Source: Sphaerisporangium album
GTDB taxonomy: Bacteria > Actinomycetota > Actinomycetes > Streptosporangiales > Streptosporangiaceae
Reading direction: 5' to 3'
Length of the DNA: 64,000 bases
Assembly: GCF_003323745.1 (NCBI RefSeq)
Contig: NZ_QOIL01000005.1
Location: 1 to 64,000, forward strand
Shown here: positions 35,697 through 43,315 of the stretch, one piece after another
How positions within the stretch are numbered: the first letter of the stretch is position 1
How the letters are laid out: the number at the start of each line of letters is the position of its first letter
Program-made: the position numbers and the translations under genes
The notes under the pieces: generated by a model
What the model was told of the DNA's origin: nothing
The model's input: only the letters and a program-made list of their open reading frames with translations
Database searches by the model: none

Positions 35697-36548
35697 TCAT
35701 ACGCCGAGCAGGGCCAGCACCTCCCGGCCCAGCGGGTCCGCCGGGTCGCCGATTCCCATCGGCAGATCGAAGTGGTGACGGCCGGGCAGCACCATCTCGG
35801 TGACGTCCAGCCCGTTCGCGCGCGCCACCGCCACCAGGCGGTCCTGCTGGTCGGCGAACCCGATCGGCTCGCCGGCGCCCCGCACGGCCAGCACCGGCGG
35901 CATGCCGGGACGCAGCGTCCGTACCGGGCTGTTGCGCTCCGCCTCCTCGGCGGTGAGCCGGATCGCGGGGCCGATCGAGGTGTGCAGCAGGGGCTCCAGC
36001 TCGTAGAGGCCGCTGAGCAGCACGGCGGCGCTCACCGGCTCGGAGTCCAGGCACATCGCGACGAGCTGCGCGCCGGCCGAGTGCCCGGCGAGGACGATGC
36101 GCCGCTCGTCCACGCCGAGGTCCGCGGCGTTGCGGCGCAGCCACCGGACTCCGCGCCGGGCCATGTCCACGATCTCGTCCAGCCGGTACCGGGGGGCCAG
36201 GCCGTACCCGAGGGCGGCGTACGCGGCCCCGCGCGCGACCAGGCCCGGCGCGGGGAACGCGGAATCGGCCTCGCTCAGCTCCTGCCAATATCCGCCGTGC
36301 ACGAAGACCAGCAGGGGGGCTCCGGGCGACTTCGCGGGGAAGAATTGGATCCGTTCCGCCTCGGCGGGCCCGTACGCCAGATCGCGCCACGGCGACATAC
36401 GGCGCGCCTCCTCGGAAAGGTAGGCGTATTCCTTGAGGAATGGGTCCGGGGAAACGCTCAGGCCCGGCAGATATGCCTCGTCCCAGCGGTGCCGGTCGGC
36501 GCCCCAGCCGCGGTCCGGCAGGGGCCGGGTGTCCGCTCTCGCGATCAC
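35697..36548 (-). CDS. Kynurenine formamidase-like alpha/beta hydrolase
   Basis: A 283-residue alpha/beta hydrolase. The oxyanion motif HGGYWQ (84-89) is characteristic of arylformamidases (kynurenine formamidases). The nucleophile elbow is GHSAGA (S157), and a late HHFDLP supplies the catalytic His. With TDO in the same operon it would hydrolyse N-formylkynurenine to kynurenine. The GTG start has GGAG about 9 bases upstream. It is the promoter-proximal gene; a 121-bp gap with several CGTACGCCGG-like stretches separates it from the SDR gene. Confidence 0.85.
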   Translation of the reverse strand: MIARADTRPLPDRGWGADRHRWDEAYLPGLSVSPDPFLKEYAYLSEEARRMSPWRDLAYGPAEAERIQFFPAKSPGAPLLVFVHGGYWQELSEADSAFPAPGLVARGAAYAALGYGLAPRYRLDEIVDMARRGVRWLRRNAADLGVDERRIVLAGHSAGAQLVAMCLDSEPVSAAVLLSGLYELEPLLHTSIGPAIRLTAEEAERNSPVRTLRPGMPPVLAVRGAGEPIGFADQQDRLVAVARANGLDVTEMVLPGRHHFDLPMGIGDPADPLGREVLALLGV

Positions 36549-36574
36549 TGAGGTACTCCGGTAAACGTTGTCAC

Positions 36575-36586
36575 GGCAAATATGCC
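36575..36586 (-). promoter_or_regulatory. Inverted repeat in the kynurenine-operon promoter region
   Basis: GGCAAATATGCC (GGCA-N4-TGCC) lies 27 bp upstream of the formamidase GTG in an AT-rich pocket (CATATTTG, TAAAGG) that should contain the promoter. It is short, so operator function is tentative. Confidence 0.35.
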
Positions 36587-36699
36587 TTTAGGCCTGGATG
36601 AACGCACTTGTCCAAGATCCCATCGGTGCCAGGAGGGCAGGCACCTTTCCCGGGAAGACCACCGGCACACCGTTAAGTGATCCGGCTGAGCCGTCGCCG

Positions 36700-36723
36700 C
36701 TCGGCGTCGGCCTCGACGCTGAG
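36700..36723 (-). terminator. Hairpin downstream of the PAP2-glycosyltransferase gene
   Basis: CTCGGCGTCG pairs with CGACGCTGAG (9 of 10) around a GCCT loop, about 93 bases past the stop of the last gene of the upstream ABC operon. Confidence 0.6.
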
Positions 36724-36816
36724 CCCGTCCAGATGACTCTGCGGGAGGAGACCCGCATAAGCCGCCCGCCACCCGGCGATCCGCACGGCGGACACCGAGG
36801 GAATGTCCTCGGCGGT

Positions 36817-38664
36817 TTACCGCGCCAAGCCGTCCCACCGCGTCGAGCGGCCGAGATCTTCGAGCAGCTTCCTCCACCGCGCGCCGATCAGGGCCCCGTC
36901 GTAGCGCCTGGCCGTCTGGAGCGCCTTGGCTCCCATCGCGCGCCGCCGGTTCTCGTCGCGGATGAGGCCGCCGAGCGCCTCGGCCATCGCGGCCGTGTCT
37001 CCGGCCGGGACGAGAAGGCCGTCGCACCCCGGGGTGAGGATCTCCCGCGGGCCATGGGGGCAGTCGAAGCTCACCACGGGGACGCCCTTGCTCAGGGCCT
37101 CCACGATGGTCATCGAGAAGCCCTCGTGCCGCGAGCTGAGCGCGAAGATCGACGCGTGGTCGAGCTCGGCGCCGATGTCGGCGCGGCGGCCGGGCAGCTC
37201 TACGGATCCGGACAATCCGCGCTTCTCGATGGCGGCGGCGAGCATGGCCTGCTGGCGCCCCGCGCCGACGATGCGCAGCTTCCACCCGGGATGGTCGGCC
37301 ACCACGCGTTCCCAGGCGGCGATGAGCAGGTCGAACCCCTTGACCCTGGTCAGCCTGCCGACGGCCAGGACGGCGGGTGTGTCCAGCGGGGACGGCCCGC
37401 CGGTCAGCGGCGTGATGGCGTTCGGGATGCGCAGCAGGCGCGCCGGAGCGCGCTCGCCCAGGGCGTCGCGGTACGCGTCCAGGTCGGCCTCCGTGAGCGT
37501 CACCAGTGCGCCGAGCCTGCCGTACCTGCGCTTGATCAGCTTGCGGATCGGGGGCTTGTGCGCGGCGAGACCGACGTGCTCCTGGGCGATGGTGATCACA
37601 CCCGGGGGCGCCAGGAGGGCCGTGGCCAGGTTCAGGCCCGGACGCGTCGTGATCAGCACCCCGCCGCGCAGGCCGCGCAGGAACCGCGCCAGCTTGAGAT
37701 CGGTCCGCAGCGTGAACGTCGCGTAGGCGGCCTCCTCGCGCGGCATCAGCCTGCTGCGCCACAGCGGGGCCAGGGCGGGGAACCGTGCCGGACGCCGCCC
37801 CACGCGATCGTCGAGGTAGGTGATCCGGACGCCCTCGGGCACCTCGAAGAACGGCTCCGGCCTGGTCCTGACGATGCTGACGATCTCGACGTCGTGGTCG
37901 GCGGCCAGGTCGCCCGCGAGGTTGTAGACGGCGCGGATGGTGCCGCCCATGCCGTTGGCGTGCAGCAGGAGGATCTTGACGTCCGTGGTGGCCGGGGGCG
38001 CGGCCGTCCGGGCGCGGCGCCGGTTCGCGGCCCGCAGCGCCGGCACGCCGAGCCCGCGCAGCCGTCCCAGGCTCACCCCGAGGTACGCGGCGGCGGGGGT
38101 CGCGATGATCGACCCAACCGTGTCCGTCGGGTAGTGGGCTCCCAGGTAGACCCGGGCGAGCATCTGCGCCACCACGACGACGCCGCCGGCCACGACGACG
38201 GCCCGGAAGTGGCGCGTCCGCCGCGCCAGCAGGGCGACGGCGATCGCGACCGACAGCGTCAGGCACACATGGCCGCTCGGGAAGCTGTTGTCGCCCAGCT
38301 CGCCGAGCAGCGCGTGCGCGACGGGGGGCCGGGGTCGGCCGATGGCGGTCTTCAGCACCAGGCTGATGCCCCAGCCCGCGAGCACGACGGCCGCAGTCCG
38401 CCAGGCGGCGGCCCGCCGTCCGGTGAAGCGGAGCACCGCCACGAGACCGACCACGAGGACGGTGCCCACGACCGTGCTGAAGCCGATGTCCAGCACCCGG
38501 GCGACCACGGTCAGCCATGGCGTCCGGACGGACTCGATGACCTGGCCCAGGGCCGCGTCCCGCGCCGTCCAGCCGGGCGTGCGCGCCGCGACCCCGAGGA
38601 GCGAGGCGAGTGACAGAAGCAGGACGCTCACGACGAGCCGCAAGGGGTTCGCTGGTCCTTTCAC
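36817..38664 (-). CDS. Fusion of a PAP2 phosphatase and a family 4 glycosyltransferase
   Basis: A 615-residue single open frame. The N-terminal half (about 1-230) has six membrane segments and the PAP2 signature KTAIGRPRP, SFPSGH and RVYLGAHYPTD, a lipid-phosphate phosphatase. The C-terminal half (about 245-610) is a GT-B glycosyltransferase: ILLLHANGMGGTIRAVYNLA, VAVGRLTRVKGFDLLI and HEGFSMTIVEAL (E-x7-E). No start codon separates them, so they are fused. The GTG start overlaps the FtsX-permease stop (GTGA). It may dephosphorylate a polyprenyl or lipid phosphate and add a sugar to a lipid or wall polymer; the acceptor is unknown. Confidence 0.85.
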   Translation of the reverse strand: MKGPANPLRLVVSVLLLSLASLLGVAARTPGWTARDAALGQVIESVRTPWLTVVARVLDIGFSTVVGTVLVVGLVAVLRFTGRRAAAWRTAAVVLAGWGISLVLKTAIGRPRPPVAHALLGELGDNSFPSGHVCLTLSVAIAVALLARRTRHFRAVVVAGGVVVVAQMLARVYLGAHYPTDTVGSIIATPAAAYLGVSLGRLRGLGVPALRAANRRRARTAAPPATTDVKILLLHANGMGGTIRAVYNLAGDLAADHDVEIVSIVRTRPEPFFEVPEGVRITYLDDRVGRRPARFPALAPLWRSRLMPREEAAYATFTLRTDLKLARFLRGLRGGVLITTRPGLNLATALLAPPGVITIAQEHVGLAAHKPPIRKLIKRRYGRLGALVTLTEADLDAYRDALGERAPARLLRIPNAITPLTGGPSPLDTPAVLAVGRLTRVKGFDLLIAAWERVVADHPGWKLRIVGAGRQQAMLAAAIEKRGLSGSVELPGRRADIGAELDHASIFALSSRHEGFSMTIVEALSKGVPVVSFDCPHGPREILTPGCDGLLVPAGDTAAMAEALGGLIRDENRRRAMGAKALQTARRYDGALIGARWRKLLEDLGRSTRWDGLAR

Positions 38665-41243
38665 AGATCCCTCAAAACGGTCAGCGGAGGACGGCGGGCG
38701 GCTCGGAGGGCAAGGGCACCGGCGGCGGGCAGGACGATCAGGCCTACGGCCGCCATGGCGGCCAGGTGCCCCCAGGGGAGGGCCAGGTGGTCGGGCGCGG
38801 GATCGAACACCCCGGTGAGGACGACCACCAGCATCTGCGCCAGCGCCCATCCCGCCGCCGCCCCGAGCACGGCCGCCCCGAGCGCGACCAGGCCCACCTC
38901 CGTCCAGATGAAGGCGCCGAGCTGGCGCGGCCGGGCGCCCAGCACCCGGGCCAGGGCGAACGTGCGGCGCCGCTCGGTGAAGCCGAGGATCAGCAGCAGC
39001 CCGGTCGCGGCGGCGGCGAGCGCCAGGCCGTACCCGAGCTCGATGGCGCTGAGCCCGGTCAGGTCGACGGCCGTGAGGCTGGAGCCGACCACCTTGCGCG
39101 TGGTGTCCAGATCGGTGATCCCCGCGTCGGGGCCGAGCCGGTCCCGCACCCGTCCGGCGACCACGTGCGGCGCGGTGCCGTCGGTCGAGACCAGGAAGGT
39201 CGTCGTGCCGCACCCGCCGGGGCACGCCGAGGCCAGGTAGGAGGCGTTGGCGACCAGGAAGCTGTCGCGCGGGGCGGTGGGGAACTCGGTGACGATGCCG
39301 GCGTAGTGGAACGGGACGATCCGTCCGTCCTGCGTCCGCAGCCGCAGGAGGTCTCCCGGCCGCAACTGGAAGTCGGTGACCGTCTCCTGGCTGACCAGCA
39401 GGGCGTCGGGACGCGCGGCCAGCTTCCCGACGGCCCCGGCGGCGGTGTCGCCGGGGAAGTACGCGTCCTGGAGGTGGGTGGCGGCCAGGACCGTTCCGGC
39501 CCGGACGCCGTAGAGGTCCTGCAGGTCCGACCCCACGTAGGCGAAGCCGTGCTGGAGCGGCTCGACGCCCGACACGCCGGGGACGGCGGCGAGCTGTCGC
39601 TCGGTGGCCCCGCTCCGGGTGACGGTGACGTCCGCGCCGTTGGTCAGCACGGCGTCCACCTGCGCCTGCTGGCGGTAGGTGGCGTTGAACGTGGCCGTGG
39701 ACAGGACGAAGGCGACGGCCAGCGCGGCCATGGTCACGCCGCGGCTCAGCGGCCCGGCCTGCCTGGCCAGGGACACCGCGACCGTCCCGGCGAGCCGGCC
39801 GGCCAGCGGAGAGGACAGCCGGGCGACGATCGGCCGCCCGGGACCGAGGAGCAGGCGCGTCAGCCGCCAGATGAGCAGGCCCGCGCCCGCCCACAGCAAC
39901 GCCGGCCCCGCGAACGCCCAGTAGTCGACGGAGATCTGCGTCAGCCCCTCGGGCACCAGGACGAGCTGGTGCCCGGTGCCGCTGGTGAGCCTGAAGACGA
40001 CCAACGAGGAGGCGATGAGGACGAGGTCCAGCCCGTACCGCAGGGGGACCGGCATGCGCCCGCCGATGGTGATCGGCGCACGCCCCGCGATCACGCCGGC
40101 GGGACGCAGCGCGGCGGGGAGCACGGTGCCGCAGGCGACCAGCAGCCCGGCGGCGGCGCTGGCGACCATCCACCCGGTCGCGCCGCCGAAGCCCGCCGTG
40201 CCGTGCGACAGCCACCCGGTGAGGGCGGCCAGGCCCAGGCCGGCCACGGCCCCCGCGACGCCGACGATCAGTGTCTCCGCGAGCGCGAGCCGCAGGAACG
40301 TCGCGGGCGAGGCGCCCCGGGTGCGCAGAAGCGCCTGGTCGGCGGCCCGCCGTACGGCGCCGGAGCGGGTGATCGACGCCGTGAGCAGGATCGCGAGCAC
40401 CACGCCGGGGACGCCGAGGAAGACGAACAGGAGCTGGGAGTAGAGCGCGTCCTCGCGGGCCGCGCCGAGGGCGGCGCCCAGGTTGTCGCCGACCAGGCCG
40501 CTGCCCGCCATGCGCACTTCCAGGTTGCGGGCGGCCCCGGTGACCTTGATGTAGGCGTCGGCGGGGTCCGGCGGCAGACGGTGGTCCAGCCGCACGTGGA
40601 ACTGCGTGCGCACCCGGTCGCGCGGAACCGCGTCGAAGAGCGTGTGCCATTCGCTCGACGGCAGCAGCAGCACGTTGTCCGGCGGAGCCTGCGGCTGGGC
40701 ACCGGGCGGCGCGCCGACCCGCTGGAAGAGGGAGTCGGCCTCAGGAAGCTCCACCACGCCGGCCACCCTCACCTGTGCGTCAGGAAGCCCGGGCCGGTGG
40801 ACGGTGATCGTCGAGCCGGGGACGGCGCGCAGGTTGGCGGCGGTCTGCTGGGCCAGGAGGGCGCCGGAGGCACTGCCCGTGAGCAGCCTCATCTGGCCGG
40901 GGAAGACGGTCGCGTAGTCGGCGGGCAGGCCGAGGGCCCGTCCCGGCCCCGTGGGGACGGTCCGCCCCGCCCGCCGGCTCTCCAGGCCGTCGAATTCGGC
41001 GAAGTCCACCTGCCGCGAGGTGCCGGGCATGGCTACGGTGATCTTGGCGCCCGGCTGGGCCTCGACCTGCCAGTCGACCGCCACACGCGCGACCGAACGG
41101 GTGGTCATGGTGGCCTTGGCGGAGGCGAGGAACACGCCCAGCGCGGCGGGCAGGGCCACGGCGAGCGCGATTCCGGCGGCGGCGCCGGCCAGACGTCCGC
41201 CGCGGCGGGTCAGCAGGCCGCGCAGCCAGAGGATGGTCAGCAT
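38661..41243 (-). CDS. FtsX-type ABC transporter permease
   Basis: An 860-residue permease with an N-terminal helix (residues about 18-40), a large extracytoplasmic region, and two blocks of FtsX helices. The first block is near 265-440 and the second at the C-terminus (GLIVLPAAGALALRAARRPPLTVLRDL). This duplicated MacB/LolE-like layout is usual for transporters that extract or export lipids, lipoproteins or peptides, or signal to wall hydrolases, rather than import solutes. The ATG overlaps the ATPase stop by 7 bases. Two ATPases are encoded directly upstream. Confidence 0.88.
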   Translation of the reverse strand: MLTILWLRGLLTRRGGRLAGAAAGIALAVALPAALGVFLASAKATMTTRSVARVAVDWQVEAQPGAKITVAMPGTSRQVDFAEFDGLESRRAGRTVPTGPGRALGLPADYATVFPGQMRLLTGSASGALLAQQTAANLRAVPGSTITVHRPGLPDAQVRVAGVVELPEADSLFQRVGAPPGAQPQAPPDNVLLLPSSEWHTLFDAVPRDRVRTQFHVRLDHRLPPDPADAYIKVTGAARNLEVRMAGSGLVGDNLGAALGAAREDALYSQLLFVFLGVPGVVLAILLTASITRSGAVRRAADQALLRTRGASPATFLRLALAETLIVGVAGAVAGLGLAALTGWLSHGTAGFGGATGWMVASAAAGLLVACGTVLPAALRPAGVIAGRAPITIGGRMPVPLRYGLDLVLIASSLVVFRLTSGTGHQLVLVPEGLTQISVDYWAFAGPALLWAGAGLLIWRLTRLLLGPGRPIVARLSSPLAGRLAGTVAVSLARQAGPLSRGVTMAALAVAFVLSTATFNATYRQQAQVDAVLTNGADVTVTRSGATERQLAAVPGVSGVEPLQHGFAYVGSDLQDLYGVRAGTVLAATHLQDAYFPGDTAAGAVGKLAARPDALLVSQETVTDFQLRPGDLLRLRTQDGRIVPFHYAGIVTEFPTAPRDSFLVANASYLASACPGGCGTTTFLVSTDGTAPHVVAGRVRDRLGPDAGITDLDTTRKVVGSSLTAVDLTGLSAIELGYGLALAAAATGLLLILGFTERRRTFALARVLGARPRQLGAFIWTEVGLVALGAAVLGAAAGWALAQMLVVVLTGVFDPAPDHLALPWGHLAAMAAVGLIVLPAAGALALRAARRPPLTVLRDL

Positions 41244-41884
41244 TCCAGTGCCCCGTCTCGCATTCGCCAGTGGATGGGCAGGAGGTCGGCGATCAGCGGG
41301 TCGTGCGTGGCGATGACCAGCGCGGCCGTCAGCCGCCGGGCGACGGTGATGAGCAGTTCGACGACGCGGGCCGCCAGCGCGGAGTCCAGCTGCGCGGTCG
41401 GCTCGTCGGCGATGATGAGCCGCGGGGACCCGGCCAGGACGCGCGCGACGGCGACCCGTTGCGCCTGCCCGCCGGACAGCTCCTGCGGCAGCTTGTCCGC
41501 GAGGTCACCGATCCCCACCGAGTCGAGCGCGCGCAGCGCCATGGCCCGGGCGTCGACGACGGAGAGCCCGGCGATGAGCAGGGGGAGGGCGACGTTCTCG
41601 GCGGCGTCCAGCGGAGGCAGCAGGCTGGGCCCCTGGAAGACGACGCCGATCCGTCCCCGGGGCCGGTCGTCCAGCTCGGGCCACGCGACCGTCCCGGTCG
41701 TGGGCCGGTCCAGGCCCGCGAGCAGGTGCAGCAGCGTGGTCTTGCCCGACCCGGACGGACCCAGCAGCGCGACCTGGTCGCCGGGAGCCAGAGAGCAGCG
41801 GACGCCGTGGACGGCGACCACGGCCTTGCCGCCCCTGCCGTAGGTGCGGGCGACGTCCTGGCAGGTCACCACGGCCGTGCCCAT
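41237..41884 (-). CDS. ABC transporter ATPase (MacB/LolD type)
   Basis: A 215-residue ATPase with Walker A GPSGSGKTT, Q-loop VFQGPSLLP, signature LSGGQAQR, Walker B RLIIADEP and H-loop ATHDP. The Walker B Glu is present. The start is an ATG overlapping the previous stop by one base (TGATG). The sequence groups with ATPases that partner FtsX-type permeases. With the next ATPase it could form a heterodimer serving the single large permease. Confidence 0.92.
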   Translation of the reverse strand: MGTAVVTCQDVARTYGRGGKAVVAVHGVRCSLAPGDQVALLGPSGSGKTTLLHLLAGLDRPTTGTVAWPELDDRPRGRIGVVFQGPSLLPPLDAAENVALPLLIAGLSVVDARAMALRALDSVGIGDLADKLPQELSGGQAQRVAVARVLAGSPRLIIADEPTAQLDSALAARVVELLITVARRLTAALVIATHDPLIADLLPIHWRMRDGALEC

Positions 41885-42537
41885 CACGCCACCCGCCCGT
41901 CGGCGAGGTGGACGACGCGGTCGGCGACGCGGCGGACGGCCGCGCTGTGCGAGGCGATCACGACGGCGACGCCGTAGCACGCCTGGTCCTTGATCAGGCC
42001 GAGGACGGACGCCTCGTTGCCCGCGTCCAGTTCCCCGGTCGGCTCGTCGGCCACCAGCAGGACGGGCTTGCAGGCCAGCGCCACGGCCAGCGCGGCGCGG
42101 GCCATCTCGCCCCCCGAGAGCCGGCTGGGCCAGGCGTGCGCCAGCTTGGCGATGCCCAGCCGGTCGAGCGTCTCGCTCAGGTGGGCGAGGTCGGGCCGTG
42201 CGGCCAGGCCCTGCGCGAGCCGCGCGTTCTGCGCGACCGTGAGGTGCTCGATGAGGTTGCCGCTCTGGAACACGACGCCGACCAGCCGCGCCCGCAGACG
42301 CGCCTTGTCGGCCTCGCTACGGTGGCTGACGCGCGTGCCGGAGATCCGCACCGTGCCGCCGTCCGGGTCGTCCAGGCCCGCGACGCAGTTCAGCAGCGTC
42401 GACTTGCCGGACCCGGACGGGCCGCTGATCGCGACGACCTCCCCCTCCTCGACGTTCAGCGAGACCCCGCGCAGCGCGCGCGTCTCCTCCTCGCCGGATC
42501 GGTAGAAGCGGTAGAGCTCGTCCGCCTGGAGGATCAC
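41884..42537 (-). CDS. ABC transporter ATPase (MacB/LolD type), second copy
   Basis: A 217-residue ATPase with Walker A GPSGSGKSTL, Q-loop VFQSGNLIEHL, signature LSGGEMAR, Walker B VLLVADEP and the H-loop His in ASHSA. The GTG start overlaps the stop of the lipoprotein gene (GTGA). It differs considerably from the neighbouring ATPase, so this is a heterodimeric pair rather than a recent duplication. Position second in the operon. Confidence 0.92.
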   Translation of the reverse strand: MILQADELYRFYRSGEEETRALRGVSLNVEEGEVVAISGPSGSGKSTLLNCVAGLDDPDGGTVRISGTRVSHRSEADKARLRARLVGVVFQSGNLIEHLTVAQNARLAQGLAARPDLAHLSETLDRLGIAKLAHAWPSRLSGGEMARAALAVALACKPVLLVADEPTGELDAGNEASVLGLIKDQACYGVAVVIASHSAAVRRVADRVVHLADGRVA

Positions 42538-43121
42538 GACGTCCACCGGAAGGAGTCCGAGACGGTCCGCCAGGGGTCGACGTTGTCGGCGCCGACCGGC
42601 CCGGTCAGCGTGAGCACCGCCTGACGTCCCCCCTTGGAGAAGACGTAGCGCTCGACCTCGTCCCTGATGACCTTGTTCGTCACCGGGTCCGGCGCGCTGT
42701 CGACGCGGTAGCGCGTCAGCTCGGCCTGGCCGCCCTTGCGGCCCACCTTCTTCTGGTCGACCCGCTCGATCCCGGGCGGGTCGGACGGCGGGCCGATCTC
42801 GACCCGGACGCTGTTCAGCTTGTCGGAGAAGCTCGCCCCGGTGGGCAGGTCGGTGCGCTCCCACCCCTCCGGGATCTTCACCTCGTATCCCTGGCCCTGC
42901 GGCCGGAACGGGAGGAAGACGGTGTCGTCCGGGATGTCGCCCGGGGGGCTGGACTCGGTCGGGTGTGCGGTCGGCTCACCGGTGGGCTGTGCGGTGGCCT
43001 GGGCGGCGGTCTGGCCTGCGGGCGCCGTGGCCGTCGGCGGGGTGGTGTCGGCGGTGTTTCCCCCGCACGCCGTGGCGGCCACGGCCACGACCAGCGCCAG
43101 GACGGTGTGTCGCGCGTTCAT
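42534..43121 (-). CDS. Putative surface lipoprotein, first gene of the ABC operon
   Basis: A 195-residue protein with a lipoprotein signal (charged start, hydrophobic core, ATAC with the lipid-modified C19). A Thr/Pro/Ala-rich linker (about 22-60) follows, then a compact domain (about 65-195) beginning FRPQGQGYEVKIPEGWERTDLP and ending WRTVSDSFRWTS. That domain resembles PsbP/LpqN-like folds that occur as actinobacterial surface lipoproteins. It could supply substrate to, or accept it from, the ABC system. A leaderless promoter and direct repeats lie just upstream, opposite the histidine-kinase gene. Confidence 0.75.
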   Translation of the reverse strand: MNARHTVLALVVAVAATACGGNTADTTPPTATAPAGQTAAQATAQPTGEPTAHPTESSPPGDIPDDTVFLPFRPQGQGYEVKIPEGWERTDLPTGASFSDKLNSVRVEIGPPSDPPGIERVDQKKVGRKGGQAELTRYRVDSAPDPVTNKVIRDEVERYVFSKGGRQAVLTLTGPVGADNVDPWRTVSDSFRWTS

Positions 43122-43127
43122 GACGCC

Positions 43128-43183
43128 AACGTAGGATCGGGCCGGTCAGCGTCGGCTGAGCGGAAGGTTAACGCGGCGTTCAC
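43128..43183 (-). promoter_or_regulatory. Leaderless promoter with OmpR-type direct repeat
   Basis: Minus-strand TACGTT (43128-43133) is 6 bases before the lipoprotein ATG, and its -35 region is poor. Upstream, GTTAAC (43167) and GTTCAC (43178), read on the plus strand, begin 11 bp apart. That is one helical turn, the arrangement typical of PhoB/OmpR response-regulator sites. The adjacent kinase/regulator pair is the obvious candidate to bind here and activate the operon. Confidence 0.5.
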
Positions 43184-43315
43184 GTCCCGGAGGCGGGGCG
43201 TCCGCGATCCACGGCGCCGGGCCGGGCGTCCCGGCCACACCACCCGCGGCCGGGCAAGGGGCCGGGCGGGGGGAGGTTATCGAAATGCTTACCTGCGAAC
43301 TGCCACGATGCGTCC

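Noticed and set aside
31753-36548. Interpretation as the standard kynurenine/anthranilate catabolic operon
   Set aside because: Kynureninase and kynurenine 3-monooxygenase are missing, and an AurF-type oxygenase and an ACC-synthase-like enzyme are not part of that route.
38665-40650. Upstream extension of the PAP2-GT frame to 1277 residues
   Set aside because: The extra part runs in another frame of the FtsX permease gene and has no domain. The GTG at 38664 overlapping the permease stop gives the expected membrane-protein start.
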